The notes: generated from the sequence alone by a model not told the origin. A stretch of 64,000 nucleotides of DNA from Caballeronia sp. NK8 (GCF_018408855.1 NZ_AP024325.1:62001-126000), one strand, 5' to 3'; positions 33,695 to 42,314 are shown, counted from the first letter of the stretch. Numbers and translations are program-made.

Positions 33695-34204
33695 TTACTT
33701 CTTCGGCGTGTAGAACGGGTTCGAGACGTCGCGTGCGGCCTTGAAGACGGCTTCCTTGCGCGGCAGGCCTTCCATCGCGGCGATGATCGCGTTCTTGCAT
33801 GCGCGATAGTTGTTCTCGAAGACGGCGTCGAGATCGTCGGTTTTCGGATTGACCCAGTTCGCGGATACGACGACCCAGTCGTTTTCCGCTTCGGGCGGCA
33901 GCGTGCCGTTTTCGAGCGATTCGGCGACTGCCTTTGCGATGCCCGCCTGTGATGCGCCCCAGGTTGCGTTGCCGTGGAAATCGCTGTCGATCTGCGCCTT
34001 GTTGACGTAGAGCGTGAGCGGCTTGGTCGGCACGCCGGGCTGCGCGATCACGACGAACGGCGCGTGACCGGTGGACGGCGTCGCGAGCGCGGTGGCGAAT
34101 GCCTGGCCCGCGGGGCCGTTACGGGGGCCGACCAGCACGTTGATATGGGCGAGATTCACGCCCGGCCCTTCGAAGCCTTCGCCGATGAAGAGATTCTTTT
34201 CCAT
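33695..34204 (-). CDS. fae: formaldehyde-activating enzyme (Fae) homologue
   Basis: A 169-residue protein of the Fae family, which condenses formaldehyde with tetrahydromethanopterin. The core EGFEGPGVNLAHINVLVGPR and GPAGQAFATAL matches the Fae active-site block, with His20 at the position of the catalytic His17 of the Methylorubrum enzyme; LTLYVNKAQID and WGASQAGIAKAVAESLENG follow in the expected order. The QHG motif of true Fae is QAG here, and I see no other methanopterin-pathway gene in the window, so this may be a Fae-like protein with another aldehyde or cofactor. It is the first gene of the operon with aldo/keto reductase, aldehyde dehydrogenase and MFS transporter; GAAGGAG-like sequence precedes the ATG. 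Confidence 0.85.
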   Translation of the reverse strand: MEKNLFIGEGFEGPGVNLAHINVLVGPRNGPAGQAFATALATPSTGHAPFVVIAQPGVPTKPLTLYVNKAQIDSDFHGNATWGASQAGIAKAVAESLENGTLPPEAENDWVVVSANWVNPKTDDLDAVFENNYRACKNAIIAAMEGLPRKEAVFKAARDVSNPFYTPKK

Positions 34205-34485
34205 TGACTCCTTCCTTTGTGTCCGCTGTTGAGCCACCGTTGCGGTGGATGCAGGGCATTCTGCGACGGGCTTCGCGTGGGATGGAATCGAGGATTTTTG
34301 AGGGCGGGGTTGAGGAAAGCTCAACTTGGGGATGACCCGTACGCCGGGACGAGTGTCCGCCTCGCGGACGTTTCAAAAAAACAGCCAGCTAAGCGTCCCA
34401 TAAGGTACGAATGCCGAGAATATGAGTTCATCCCTGAATGCGGAGCATTCCGACGCGCGCCCGCGCCGCCCCCTCCGCCCTGCGA

Positions 34486-35178
34486 ATGTCCGCCACTCAC
34501 CGCCCACCCTTGCCGCGTATCGCCGACGCCCCGTGGCGCTACTACGATCTCGCCAAATCCCGCGTGCAGATCCACGAACCGCCCGCGCCCGGCGACGTCT
34601 GTCTCTGGCTCGTGCCGTCGGAATTCCGCTTCGCATCGGCATCGAATATCGGAAACTGGCTCAGCCCGGCGGAGCGCAAACGCGCGCGGCTGCATCCGAA
34701 TTCCGCGCTCGGGCGGCGCTTCGGCGTGGCGCGCGCGACGTTGCGCCTCGTGCTCTCGCACATGCTGAAATGCGAGCCGCACGAAGTGAGCGTGGACGAT
34801 GAACCCGACGAACGCATCGTCGTCACGCACCCGCTTGTCCACGGCACGCTTCATGTCGATGTCGCGTATTCGGGCATCTGGATCGTGATCGCGGTGGCAT
34901 CGGCGAAAATAGGGCTCGGCGTGGTCGTCGAAACCACCGGCGCCTCCGACGCGGCCGCCAGACAGGACATGTGGGACGAGGCGGCGCGCATCGGCAGAAC
35001 CCGCGCGCAACGCGGCGACGCGCGAGGGCGCGCCGCGCCGCCGCAATGGCACGCACTTACACTACCGATGCCCGGCGGAATCTGCGGCGTGCTCGTCGTG
35101 GACAAGCCCGTCGCGCGCGTGCAGGCATTCGGCTGGGAACGGCCGCTCGAAGCAGAGGAACGCGCGATTGCGTCCTGA
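34486..35178 (+). CDS. 4'-phosphopantetheinyl transferase-like protein, degenerate active site
   Basis: A 230-residue protein (an in-frame ATG 16 codons upstream is possible). WLSPAERKRARLH and RRFGVARATLRLVLS are typical of the N-terminal half of Sfp-type phosphopantetheinyl transferases, and VAYSGIWIVIAVASAKIGLG then VVVE matches the central strand. In active enzymes this strand ends G-x-D-x-E, where Asp and Glu bind Mg; here the Asp is Val. The usual W-x-x-K-E-A helix is reduced to MWDEAARIGR. It is therefore probably not able to modify carrier proteins, or does so differently. A PAP2 phosphatase gene follows by 51 bp. Confidence 0.65.
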   Translation: MSATHRPPLPRIADAPWRYYDLAKSRVQIHEPPAPGDVCLWLVPSEFRFASASNIGNWLSPAERKRARLHPNSALGRRFGVARATLRLVLSHMLKCEPHEVSVDDEPDERIVVTHPLVHGTLHVDVAYSGIWIVIAVASAKIGLGVVVETTGASDAAARQDMWDEAARIGRTRAQRGDARGRAAPPQWHALTLPMPGGICGVLVVDKPVARVQAFGWERPLEAEERAIAS

Positions 35179-35229
35179 GCCCGCGCGAGCGGCCGCCTTT
35201 CGGGAGACATTCGGGAGAAACAGGACATC

Positions 35230-35997
35230 ATGGAATACACGGCGCTCGCGCAAGGCCACGCGGTCGCGATCATCGCGATCGTGCTTTTCGTCGTTCCATC
35301 GATTGCCGCTGGCGCCTGGGCCTGGGCCGCGCGCGCACGCCGGACCCCGCTTTCAGCCGCCGCGGTGGCGCTCGCGGCGTGCGTGCCGGTCGTGACCGGC
35401 GCGGGCGTGTTCATCGCGATTGCCTCGCGCATTGCGCAGGGCACGGCGTTTTCATCGGCGGATAAGCGCGTGCTCGACGCCGTGCGCGACGGCGCGCCCG
35501 CACTCGCCGCGCGATGGCTGGCCGTGCTCACGCATCTCGGCGATCCGTGGTTCCTCACGCTGCTGTGCGCGCTCATGTGCGCGGCGCTCGTCCTGACGCG
35601 CCGCCTCGGCCTCGCCGTGTATTTCGCGGCGGTCACGAGCGCGGGCGGCCTGCTCAATCAGGCCCTCAAGGCGATGATGCGCCGCGACCGCCCAACCGGC
35701 TCGACCGTGCCGCTGCCCGAAAGCTTCGCGTTTCCGAGCGGGCACACGTTCGGGTCGATCGTCTGCTACGGCATGTGCGCCTATGTGCTGCTCAGGCTCG
35801 CGCCGACGCGCTGGGACCCGCTCATCGTCGCGCTGGCGTGCTTCATCGTGCTGGCGATCGGGGCGAGCCGCATCGTGATCGGCGTGCATTTCCCCGGCGA
35901 TGTGATCGGCGGATTCGCGTCGGGCGGCGCGTGGCTGGCGGCGTGCATCGGCGTCGCCGAACTGGCGCGGCGGCGCTCGCGCGCACTTTCAGACTAG
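35230..35997 (+). CDS. PAP2-family membrane phosphatase
   Basis: A 255-residue integral membrane phosphatase. The three PAP2 motifs are in order: KAMMRRDRP, FPSGHTFGS and SRIVIGVHFPGDVIGG, with the catalytic His in the last two. Six hydrophobic segments can be seen (for example AIIAIVLFVVPSIAAGAWAW and PLIVALACFIVLAIGA). It should dephosphorylate a lipid such as phosphatidate or undecaprenyl pyrophosphate on the periplasmic side. It follows the phosphopantetheinyl-transferase-like gene and precedes a small lipoprotein, probably in one transcript ending at the terminator at 36404. Confidence 0.9.
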   Translation: MEYTALAQGHAVAIIAIVLFVVPSIAAGAWAWAARARRTPLSAAAVALAACVPVVTGAGVFIAIASRIAQGTAFSSADKRVLDAVRDGAPALAARWLAVLTHLGDPWFLTLLCALMCAALVLTRRLGLAVYFAAVTSAGGLLNQALKAMMRRDRPTGSTVPLPESFAFPSGHTFGSIVCYGMCAYVLLRLAPTRWDPLIVALACFIVLAIGASRIVIGVHFPGDVIGGFASGGAWLAACIGVAELARRRSRALSD

Positions 35998-36056
35998 GTC
36001 GATTGCCCCGCGCCTGCGATGCCGATAGTTTCAGTCCTTTTGCGAAGGCTGAAGCG

Positions 36057-36380
36057 ATGCTCAAATCGAAAACGTGTCTGGTGATGGCCCTGCTCGGCGC
36101 TCTGATCGGCCTGAACGGATGTTCGGCCTTCATCCCGGACCCCGATCCGACGGAGTACATGAGCCGCGTGAAGATCGGCATGACGCGGGCGGATGTCGAG
36201 GATCATCTCGGACCGCCCGATGGAAACTGGGGGCCGTGGCATTCGCAGTGCACCGAATACGCCTTCAAGAAGCATGGCGTCGACCGGTATTCGGTCTATT
36301 ACAACAATCAGAACCGCGTGGTCTTCACGGAACACGCCGCATGCAACGTCGCGCGGGCCAGGGAAGTCGGCCTGCGCTGA
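36057..36380 (+). CDS. small outer-membrane lipoprotein, SmpA/OmlA-like
   Basis: A 107-residue lipoprotein. MLKSKTCLVMALLGALIGLN is the signal peptide with lipobox LNGC-S. The mature part begins SAFIPDPDPTEYMSRVKIGM and continues TRADVEDHLGPP, which is the start of the SmpA/OmlA (BamE-like) fold: a short helix beginning with GMT.. followed by LG.P. It is smaller and more divergent than BamE itself, so a separate envelope role is likely. 59 bp after the PAP2 stop, followed by a bidirectional terminator. Confidence 0.78.
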   Translation: MLKSKTCLVMALLGALIGLNGCSAFIPDPDPTEYMSRVKIGMTRADVEDHLGPPDGNWGPWHSQCTEYAFKKHGVDRYSVYYNNQNRVVFTEHAACNVARAREVGLR

Positions 36381-36403
36381 ATGCAGGACACTGCCCAGAA
36401 ACG

Positions 36404-36435
36404 AAAAAACCCCACGCGCTCGCGTGGGGTTTTTT
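36404..36435. terminator. bidirectional intrinsic terminator
   Basis: AAAAAA, CCCCACGCG (36410-36418), a two-base loop, CGCGTGGGG (36421-36429), TTTTTT. The perfect 9-bp stem has A and T tracts on both sides, so it can stop the rightward lipoprotein transcript and the leftward ABC-transporter operon ending at 36447. Confidence 0.93.
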
Positions 36436-36446
36436 CATGGGGCGCA

Positions 36447-37307
36447 TCAATTCGCCGTGGGCCGCCACTTCAGCAACCGTTGCTCGACCGCTGTGAGCAG
36501 ATAATCCGCCGCGAGCGCGACCACCGCCAGCACGATCATCGCCGCGAACACGCCGCTTGCATTGAACGCGCCTTGCGCCGTCGAGATCAGCAAGCCGATT
36601 CCCTGTTTCGAGCCGAGAAACTCGCCGACCACCGCGCCGACCAGCGCGAAGCCGAAGCTCACGTGCAGGCTCGCGAGAATCCACGAGAGCGCGGAAGGAA
36701 TCACCACCGACGTCGTCACCTGACGGCGCGACGCGCCGAGAATCTGCGCATTCGCGATCATGAACCGGTCCGCTTCACGCACGCCCTGAAACGCATTCGC
36801 GAATACGACGAAAAACACCATCACGACCGCCAGGGCCACTTTCGACGCCATGCCAAGACCGAGCGCGATCACGAACACCGAGCCGAGCACCACGCGCGGA
36901 ATCGAGTTGGCGATCTTGATGTAGATGCTGAACACGTCCGACAGCAACTTGTTGCGGCCGAGCACGATGCCGCAGAACACGCCCGCCACCGAGCCGATCA
37001 GAAAGCCGAGCACCGTTTCTTCGAGCGTGACCCACACTTGCGTGAGCAGCGGCCCTTGCGAGGTGCCTTCGACGAACCATTCGACGATCTGGTCGAAGAT
37101 CGCGGACGGCATCGAGAAGAAGAACGGATCGATCCAGTGAAGGCGAGCCGACAGCTCCCAGCCGCCGAGCACGAAGACGAGCACCGCGATGCGCAGTCCG
37201 ATCACGAGCGCGTGGCGCTGCTTGATGCGCTTTTGCGCTTCGCGTTCGACTTGCGCGAGCGCGCCGGGATCGATGCCCGCGGGCATCGCTTGTTGAGGCG
37301 TGGACAT
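36447..37307 (-). CDS. ABC transporter permease (SsuC/TauC type)
   Basis: A 286-residue inner-membrane permease with about six transmembrane segments (IAVLVFVLGGWELSARLHW, FLIGSVAGVFCGIVLG, VALAVVMVFFVVFANAFQGV and others). The EAA-like loop that contacts the ATPase is ADRFMIANAQILGASRRQ. Family members carry sulfonates, taurine, nitrate or pyrimidine precursors. The N-terminal about 30 residues are a cytoplasmic extension rich in Gln/Arg. It is the third gene of the operon, 24 bp after the ATPase gene. Confidence 0.9.
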   Translation of the reverse strand: MSTPQQAMPAGIDPGALAQVEREAQKRIKQRHALVIGLRIAVLVFVLGGWELSARLHWIDPFFFSMPSAIFDQIVEWFVEGTSQGPLLTQVWVTLEETVLGFLIGSVAGVFCGIVLGRNKLLSDVFSIYIKIANSIPRVVLGSVFVIALGLGMASKVALAVVMVFFVVFANAFQGVREADRFMIANAQILGASRRQVTTSVVIPSALSWILASLHVSFGFALVGAVVGEFLGSKQGIGLLISTAQGAFNASGVFAAMIVLAVVALAADYLLTAVEQRLLKWRPTAN

Positions 37308-37331
37308 GGGTGAGGTTCCTCTCGAACAGGT

Positions 37332-38120
37332 TCAACCGATCTGCACTTCTTCGCGCAGGTCGTGCCAGATATCCCGCGAAATCTCGATGAAATGCGGGTG
37401 ATAGCGAATCTCCGACGTGATGCGCGGGCGCGGCAGATCGATCTCGTAGACGCGCTTGAGCGTCGCCGGGCGCGCGGTCAGCACGAACACGCGGTCCGCG
37501 AGCGCGATCGCTTCTTCGAGATCGTGCGTGACGAACACGACCGAGCCCGCGTTCGCCGACCACAGTTGCAGCAACTCGTCCTGCATCAGCGTGCGCGTCT
37601 GCATGTCGAGCGCGGAGAACGGCTCGTCCATCAGCAGGATTTCCGGCTTGTTGATGAACGTCTGCGCGAGCGCGACGCGCTTGCGCATACCGCCCGACAA
37701 CTGATGCGGATAATGCTTGCCGAACTTGTCGAGACCGACGCGGCGCAGCCACTCGTTGGCTTCGTCATAGGCGGCGGATTTCGAGCGGCCGCGATAGAGC
37801 GGGCCGGCCGCGATGTTGTCGAGCACCGAGCGCCACGGAAACACGGCATCCGCCTGAAACACGAAGCCGATGCGCGGATCAATGCCGTCGACCGGCTGGC
37901 CCATCACGCGCACCTCGCCGGTCGTCGGCTTGAGCAGGCCCGTGATCATGCTGAGCGTGGTGGACTTGCCGCAGCCCGTCGGGCCGACGATCGCGACGAA
38001 TTCGCCCTTCGCCACCGACATGCTGAAGTCGCGCAGCGCGACCGTGGCCTTGCCGTCCGGCGAGACGAAGCGGCACGAAACGTTACGCAGTTCGATGGCC
38101 GGTTGTGTCGTCTGGTTCAT
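37332..38120 (-). CDS. ABC transporter ATP-binding protein (SsuB/TauB type)
   Basis: A 262-residue ATPase. Walker A is GPTGCGKSTT, Q-loop FVFQADAVFPWRSV, signature LSGGMRKRVALAQ, Walker B ILLMDEPFSALD and switch VFVTHDLEEA. Length and the C-terminal PRPRITSEIRYHP segment fit the SsuB/TauB/NrtD group. It powers uptake through the permease at 36447 with the binding protein at 38131; spacing to both neighbours is 10-24 bp. Confidence 0.93.
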   Translation of the reverse strand: MNQTTQPAIELRNVSCRFVSPDGKATVALRDFSMSVAKGEFVAIVGPTGCGKSTTLSMITGLLKPTTGEVRVMGQPVDGIDPRIGFVFQADAVFPWRSVLDNIAAGPLYRGRSKSAAYDEANEWLRRVGLDKFGKHYPHQLSGGMRKRVALAQTFINKPEILLMDEPFSALDMQTRTLMQDELLQLWSANAGSVVFVTHDLEEAIALADRVFVLTARPATLKRVYEIDLPRPRITSEIRYHPHFIEISRDIWHDLREEVQIG

Positions 38121-38130
38121 TGTGCGCGCC

Positions 38131-39147
38131 TCACTTCGATGCCGTCGCCGTGCCCGACAGATACTCGTTCGAGTACGTGCGCGCGAGGTCGATATGCTTG
38201 CCCTTCACCGAAGGATTGAACGCGGAGAGCACCTTCAGCACGGTTTCGGGGCCGTCGGCGGGCATCTTGCCGTCCTTGGTGAACATCGGCAGCGAGGCCT
38301 TCAGCGCGCCCACGTAAAGCTCCTTGTTCTTCGCGTAATAGTCTTTCGGCATCTTCTCGGCGATCTCTTCGGCGCTGTGCGTGGAGATGAAGTTGAGCGT
38401 CTTCGCGAACGCGCGCGACAGCTTCGCGGCGTCCGCCTTGTGCGATTCCGCCCACGCGCGCTGCACGTAGAAGCTCGATGCCGGATACGTGCCGCCGAGC
38501 GCGGCGCGCGTGCCTTCGAGCGTGCGCATGTCGACGAGCACCTTCGCCTCGCCGGTCTTGAGCAGTTGCGACACGGTCGGCTCGGTGGTCATGCCTGCGT
38601 CGATGCGTTCCTGCTTGATCGCCGCGATGAAGCTCGCGTCCGCGCCCACCGGCAGCAGCGTGTATTCCTTCGAGCTCACGCCCGCGCGCTGCGCGAGGTA
38701 TTGCGTGAGAAAGCTGGTCGATGATCCGAGGCCCGTCACGCCGAGCGTCTTGCCTTTGACGTCGGCCATGCTCTTGAGTTTGTCGGCGGCCTTGGTCGAG
38801 ACCAGTTCCACTTCGCCCGGCACCTGACCGAAGATCACCAGCGCCTGCACTTCCTTGCCCTTGCTCTGCAGGTCGATGGTGTGATCGTAGAAACCGACGA
38901 CGCCTTGCACCGCGCCGGCGAGCAGCTCGTTTTCCGCATCGACGCCCGCGGGCTGCGAGAGAATTTCGACATCGAGCCCTTCGTCCTTGAAGTAGCCGAG
39001 CTGCTCCGTCAGCTTCGCGGGCAGATAGATGATCTTGGTCGCGCCGCCGACCATGATGGAAATTTTCTCGGCATGAGCGGACACGGATGCCGCGGCGAGC
39101 GCGAAAGCGATACCGGATACCGCAGCGATCTGGCGCAAAGTACGCAT
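38131..39147 (-). CDS. ABC transporter substrate-binding protein (SsuA/NMT1-like)
   Basis: A 338-residue periplasmic protein with AAGGAG before its ATG and a clear signal peptide (MRTLRQIAAVSGIAFALAAA to AHA-EK). The start of the mature protein, ISIMVGGATKIIYLPAKLTE then QLGYFKDEGLDVEI, and MADVKGKTLGVTGLGSSTSF are typical of NMT1/SsuA-type binding proteins for sulfonates, nitrate, or pyrimidine-like ligands; the ligand cannot be read. First gene of the importer operon, divergent from the two-component system at 39317 with 169 bp between. Confidence 0.9.
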   Translation of the reverse strand: MRTLRQIAAVSGIAFALAAASVSAHAEKISIMVGGATKIIYLPAKLTEQLGYFKDEGLDVEILSQPAGVDAENELLAGAVQGVVGFYDHTIDLQSKGKEVQALVIFGQVPGEVELVSTKAADKLKSMADVKGKTLGVTGLGSSTSFLTQYLAQRAGVSSKEYTLLPVGADASFIAAIKQERIDAGMTTEPTVSQLLKTGEAKVLVDMRTLEGTRAALGGTYPASSFYVQRAWAESHKADAAKLSRAFAKTLNFISTHSAEEIAEKMPKDYYAKNKELYVGALKASLPMFTKDGKMPADGPETVLKVLSAFNPSVKGKHIDLARTYSNEYLSGTATASK

Positions 39148-39316
39148 CAGGAGTCTCCTTGATGTGGGGCGGGACGTAAGGAAAGGCCCGCTTGTTCGAA
39201 TGTGTGCGGCGATTATAGAAAGGTGAATCCTTCTGCCAGCTTTCTGTGTCGATAGCGAAACATGGGTGTTAACCCGATGCGTCATGCTTCGTCGAAGCCA
39301 ATACAATCGCGCCACC

Positions 39317-39994
39317 ATGAAACTGCTGCTGATCGAAGACAATCCGACGCTGTCGCTCTGGCTCGCCAAGATGCTGGAACAGGAATCCTTCGCACTCGAA
39401 ACCGTGCAGGATGGCGAGTCCGCCGATCAACTGCTGCGCACCAATCAATACGATGTCGTGCTGCTCGATCTCAACCTGCCGCGCCTGTCGGGCAAGAACG
39501 TGCTGCGACGAATGCGCCAGCGCGGCGACGCGACGCCGGTGATGATCCTGACCGCAAGCGGCTCCATCGACGAGAAAGTAGAGTTGCTCGGCGCGGGCGC
39601 GGACGATTACCTGGTGAAGCCGTTCGAGGTCCGCGAGCTGGTCGCGCGCGTGAAGGTGATGATCCGGCGGCGCACGTCATCGACGGCGAACGAGGTGTCG
39701 TGCGGCGATCTCGTCTTCGATATCGACACGCGCCAGTTCACGATGAAGGGCGCGCCGCTCAACGTGACGCCGCGCGAGCGCAGCGTGCTCGAAGCGCTGA
39801 TTTTGCGTCTGGGCAAGACGGTGTCGAAGGCATCGCTGCTGGACGCGATCTTCACGCACGAGGACAGCCCGAGCGAAGACGCGCTCGAAATCTACGTGTC
39901 GCGGCTGCGCAAGAAGCTCGACGGCAGTTCGGCCGCGATCGTCACGCTGCGCGGACTCGGTTATCTGTTGCGCAAGAAGGACGATGACCAATAG
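39317..39994 (+). CDS. OmpR-family response regulator (TctD-like)
   Basis: A 225-residue response regulator. Receiver: acidic pocket Glu7-Asp8, phospho-acceptor Asp51 in VVLLDLNLP, Thr in MILTASGS and Lys in LVKPF. The C-terminal winged helix has LNVTPRERSVLEALILR and EIYVSRLRKKLDG with TLRGLGYLL, as in OmpR/PhoB. Overlaps the sensor kinase gene by 11 bp. Of the TctD/QseB branch; neighbouring genes suggest it may control the divergent ABC importer. Confidence 0.92.
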   Translation: MKLLLIEDNPTLSLWLAKMLEQESFALETVQDGESADQLLRTNQYDVVLLDLNLPRLSGKNVLRRMRQRGDATPVMILTASGSIDEKVELLGAGADDYLVKPFEVRELVARVKVMIRRRTSSTANEVSCGDLVFDIDTRQFTMKGAPLNVTPRERSVLEALILRLGKTVSKASLLDAIFTHEDSPSEDALEIYVSRLRKKLDGSSAAIVTLRGLGYLLRKKDDDQ

Positions 39995-41375
39995 CCTGCG
40001 CGTTCGCCTGCTGTGGTGGCTGCTCGTGCCGCTCGCGTTCTACGTGTTCGTGACCGGCAAGGCCGCGTACGACAACGCGCGCCACACCGCCGATCTCGTG
40101 CAGGAGAACACGTTGCTCGCATCGGCGCGGATGATCGCGGGCGAAGTCGAGTGGTCGGATGGGCGCTTGCTCGTCGATGTTCCGCCAGCCGCGCTCGAAG
40201 TGTTCGCGTCGCCTCAGGGCGATCAGGTTTTCTACAACGTGAGCGTCGACGATGGCCGTCTGCTCGCAGGCGTGCCCGATTTTCCGTTCGGGCCGACCGC
40301 CGCGATCCACGATACGCCGATGTACTACGACGCCGATCTGCACGGCAAGCCGATCCGCGCCGTCGGCTTCGTGCGCCAGATGTACGACAACGGCGCGATC
40401 CGGCGCGTGCTCGTCTCGGTCGGCAAGACGCAGGCGTCGCGCGACGCGATGGTGCGCGAACTCTGGCGTCCGCAACTCGTGCGGCAGATCGAGATGGTGT
40501 TGCTCGCAGTCGCGCTCGCGTGCATCGGGCTGACGTTCGAATTGCGGCCGCTGCTGAAGGTGAAGAAGGAAGTGATGGATCGCGATCCGATGCAGCTCGA
40601 GCCCTTGCGCGTCGAGCGTTTGCATACGGAATTGCGGCCGATCGTCGAGGCGATCAATCAGTGCATCGCGCGGCTCGGGCTTCAGGTGGCGGCGCAGCGG
40701 CGCTTCATCGCGGACGCGGCGCATCAGTTGCGCACGCCGCTGACCTTGCTGGAGACGCAGTTGCAGTTCGCGCGGCAGCATCGCGAGATGGCACCATCGT
40801 TGCACGAAGCGCTGGCGGCGATGCAGCGAAGCAACCGCTCGATGGTCGGGCTCACCAACAAACTGTTGCTGCTCGCGCAGGCCGAGGCGGCGGACTATAC
40901 GCAGCTGGCGAAGCATGAGGTCGATCTTGCCGCGATCGCGCAGAACGTGATCGAAGACCTTGCGATGTTCGCGCAGAAACGCGAGATCGATCTCGGCGCG
41001 GAGCTGGTCGAATCGGCGTGGATCATCGGGCATGAGGGATTGTTGTCGGCGCTGGTTCACAACGTCGCCGAGAATGCGATCCGCTATACGCAGGCGGGTG
41101 GACACGTGACCGTCGCCATCACGCGCGATGCGCAACGCGTCACGCTGACCGTCACCGATGACGGTCCAGGCATTCCAGCGGAAGCGCGCAGTCGCGTGTT
41201 CGAGCCGTTCTATCGCGCGGCGGCGGATGCGGAAGGGACGGGACTGGGGCTCGCGATTGCGAAGGAAATCGTGCAGGCGCATCGGGGCGAGATTCGGCTC
41301 GGCCAGCGAGAGCATCCCGAGCGCGGCGTGATCGTGACGGCGACGTTCGAAAGCGCCCGCGCGCAAAATCGTTGA
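39984..41375 (+). CDS. sensor histidine kinase (TctE-like)
   Basis: A 463-residue membrane kinase. The N-terminus LRVRLLWWLLVPLAFYVFVT is the first membrane segment, then a periplasmic 2CSK-type sensor domain (about residues 30-165), and LLAVALACIGLTFEL the second. The dimerisation helix has AHQLRTPLTLLETQL with phospho-acceptor His247; the ATPase has NVAENAIRYT (N), TDDGPGIP (G1), FEPFYRA (F) and GTGLGLAI (G2). TctE-type kinases typically sense organic acids such as tricarboxylates. Paired with the regulator at 39317. Confidence 0.92.
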   Translation: MTNSLRVRLLWWLLVPLAFYVFVTGKAAYDNARHTADLVQENTLLASARMIAGEVEWSDGRLLVDVPPAALEVFASPQGDQVFYNVSVDDGRLLAGVPDFPFGPTAAIHDTPMYYDADLHGKPIRAVGFVRQMYDNGAIRRVLVSVGKTQASRDAMVRELWRPQLVRQIEMVLLAVALACIGLTFELRPLLKVKKEVMDRDPMQLEPLRVERLHTELRPIVEAINQCIARLGLQVAAQRRFIADAAHQLRTPLTLLETQLQFARQHREMAPSLHEALAAMQRSNRSMVGLTNKLLLLAQAEAADYTQLAKHEVDLAAIAQNVIEDLAMFAQKREIDLGAELVESAWIIGHEGLLSALVHNVAENAIRYTQAGGHVTVAITRDAQRVTLTVTDDGPGIPAEARSRVFEPFYRAAADAEGTGLGLAIAKEIVQAHRGEIRLGQREHPERGVIVTATFESARAQNR

Positions 41376-41459
41376 TTTTCCTGGATCTTATGGAATGACC
41401 ATTCGAGTTTGACGGCTCATCGCAAAATATAATTCTGCTGAGTGACTCAGGAGAAGACG

Positions 41460-42170
41460 ATGAGCCGAATCGGAGCATGGGCATTTGCATTATTGTTAGG
41501 AATGCTGGTTAGCGGGTGCGGTGGGAGCGATAGCAGCGACGCCGGGAGCGCGGCGAAGCAAGCAAGCGCGCAGGGTCAGGCCACTGCAAAAGGATATGCG
41601 TTGTCCACCGTCATCTGGAAGCAGGAGCCTATCGGCGTTTGCTGGGACATGAGCAATGCCGACTTCGCGCTGTATACCAATCAGCGCACCTGGAGCCGTC
41701 TCGCGGTCGAGGCGAGCTGGCAGGCACACTCCGGCGTGACGTTCACGGGCTGGCAGCAATGCACCAATGATCCGAACTACTATGGCATACGGATTTCGAT
41801 CGAGGATAACGCCACGAACGGACCGCACACGCAAGGGCTCGGAACGACGCTGAGCAACGTGGTCGGCGGCATGGTGCTCAACTTCACGTTCCACAACTGG
41901 AGCACGAGTTGCGTGGGCCGTGAAGAGTATTGCATTCGCAATATCGCCGCGCATGAGTTTGGTCACGCGATGGGTTTCGCGCATGAACAGAACCGGCCGG
42001 ATACGCCATCGACATGCAAGGAGCCCGCGCAAGGCAGTTATGGCGATACATTGATCGGAGCGTGGGATCTGGCATCGATCATGAATTACTGCAATCCGGA
42101 CTGGAATGGCAACGGGCAGTTGAGCACGACGGATATCGTCATGGCGCAGCGGTTTTATGGAGCGCGATGA
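41460..42170 (+). CDS. metzincin metalloprotease lipoprotein (astacin-like)
   Basis: A 236-residue protein with AGGAG six bases before the ATG. MSRIGAWAFALLLGMLVSGC is a lipoprotein signal with lipobox VSG-C20. The zinc site is HEFGHAMGFAHEQNRPD (His165, Glu166, His169, His175), exactly the HExxHxxGxxHEQ consensus of astacin-type metzincins, and SIMNYC around Met208 is the Met-turn. Several Cys may form disulfides. It is likely a membrane-anchored or surface protease. Stand-alone gene; neighbours give no clue to substrate. Confidence 0.85.
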   Translation: MSRIGAWAFALLLGMLVSGCGGSDSSDAGSAAKQASAQGQATAKGYALSTVIWKQEPIGVCWDMSNADFALYTNQRTWSRLAVEASWQAHSGVTFTGWQQCTNDPNYYGIRISIEDNATNGPHTQGLGTTLSNVVGGMVLNFTFHNWSTSCVGREEYCIRNIAAHEFGHAMGFAHEQNRPDTPSTCKEPAQGSYGDTLIGAWDLASIMNYCNPDWNGNGQLSTTDIVMAQRFYGAR

Positions 42171-42314
42171 GTTTATGAGACGATTCCCGCGCTGACGCAT
42201 ACGCGTCTTGCGTGGCCGTCCGTTCTTCAATTTTGGATCCAAAATCCTTGATTCAATTTTGATATGGGCGCACAATCCCCCGGAACCGCACCCCACGCGA
42301 CCGAGGGAGTCACC

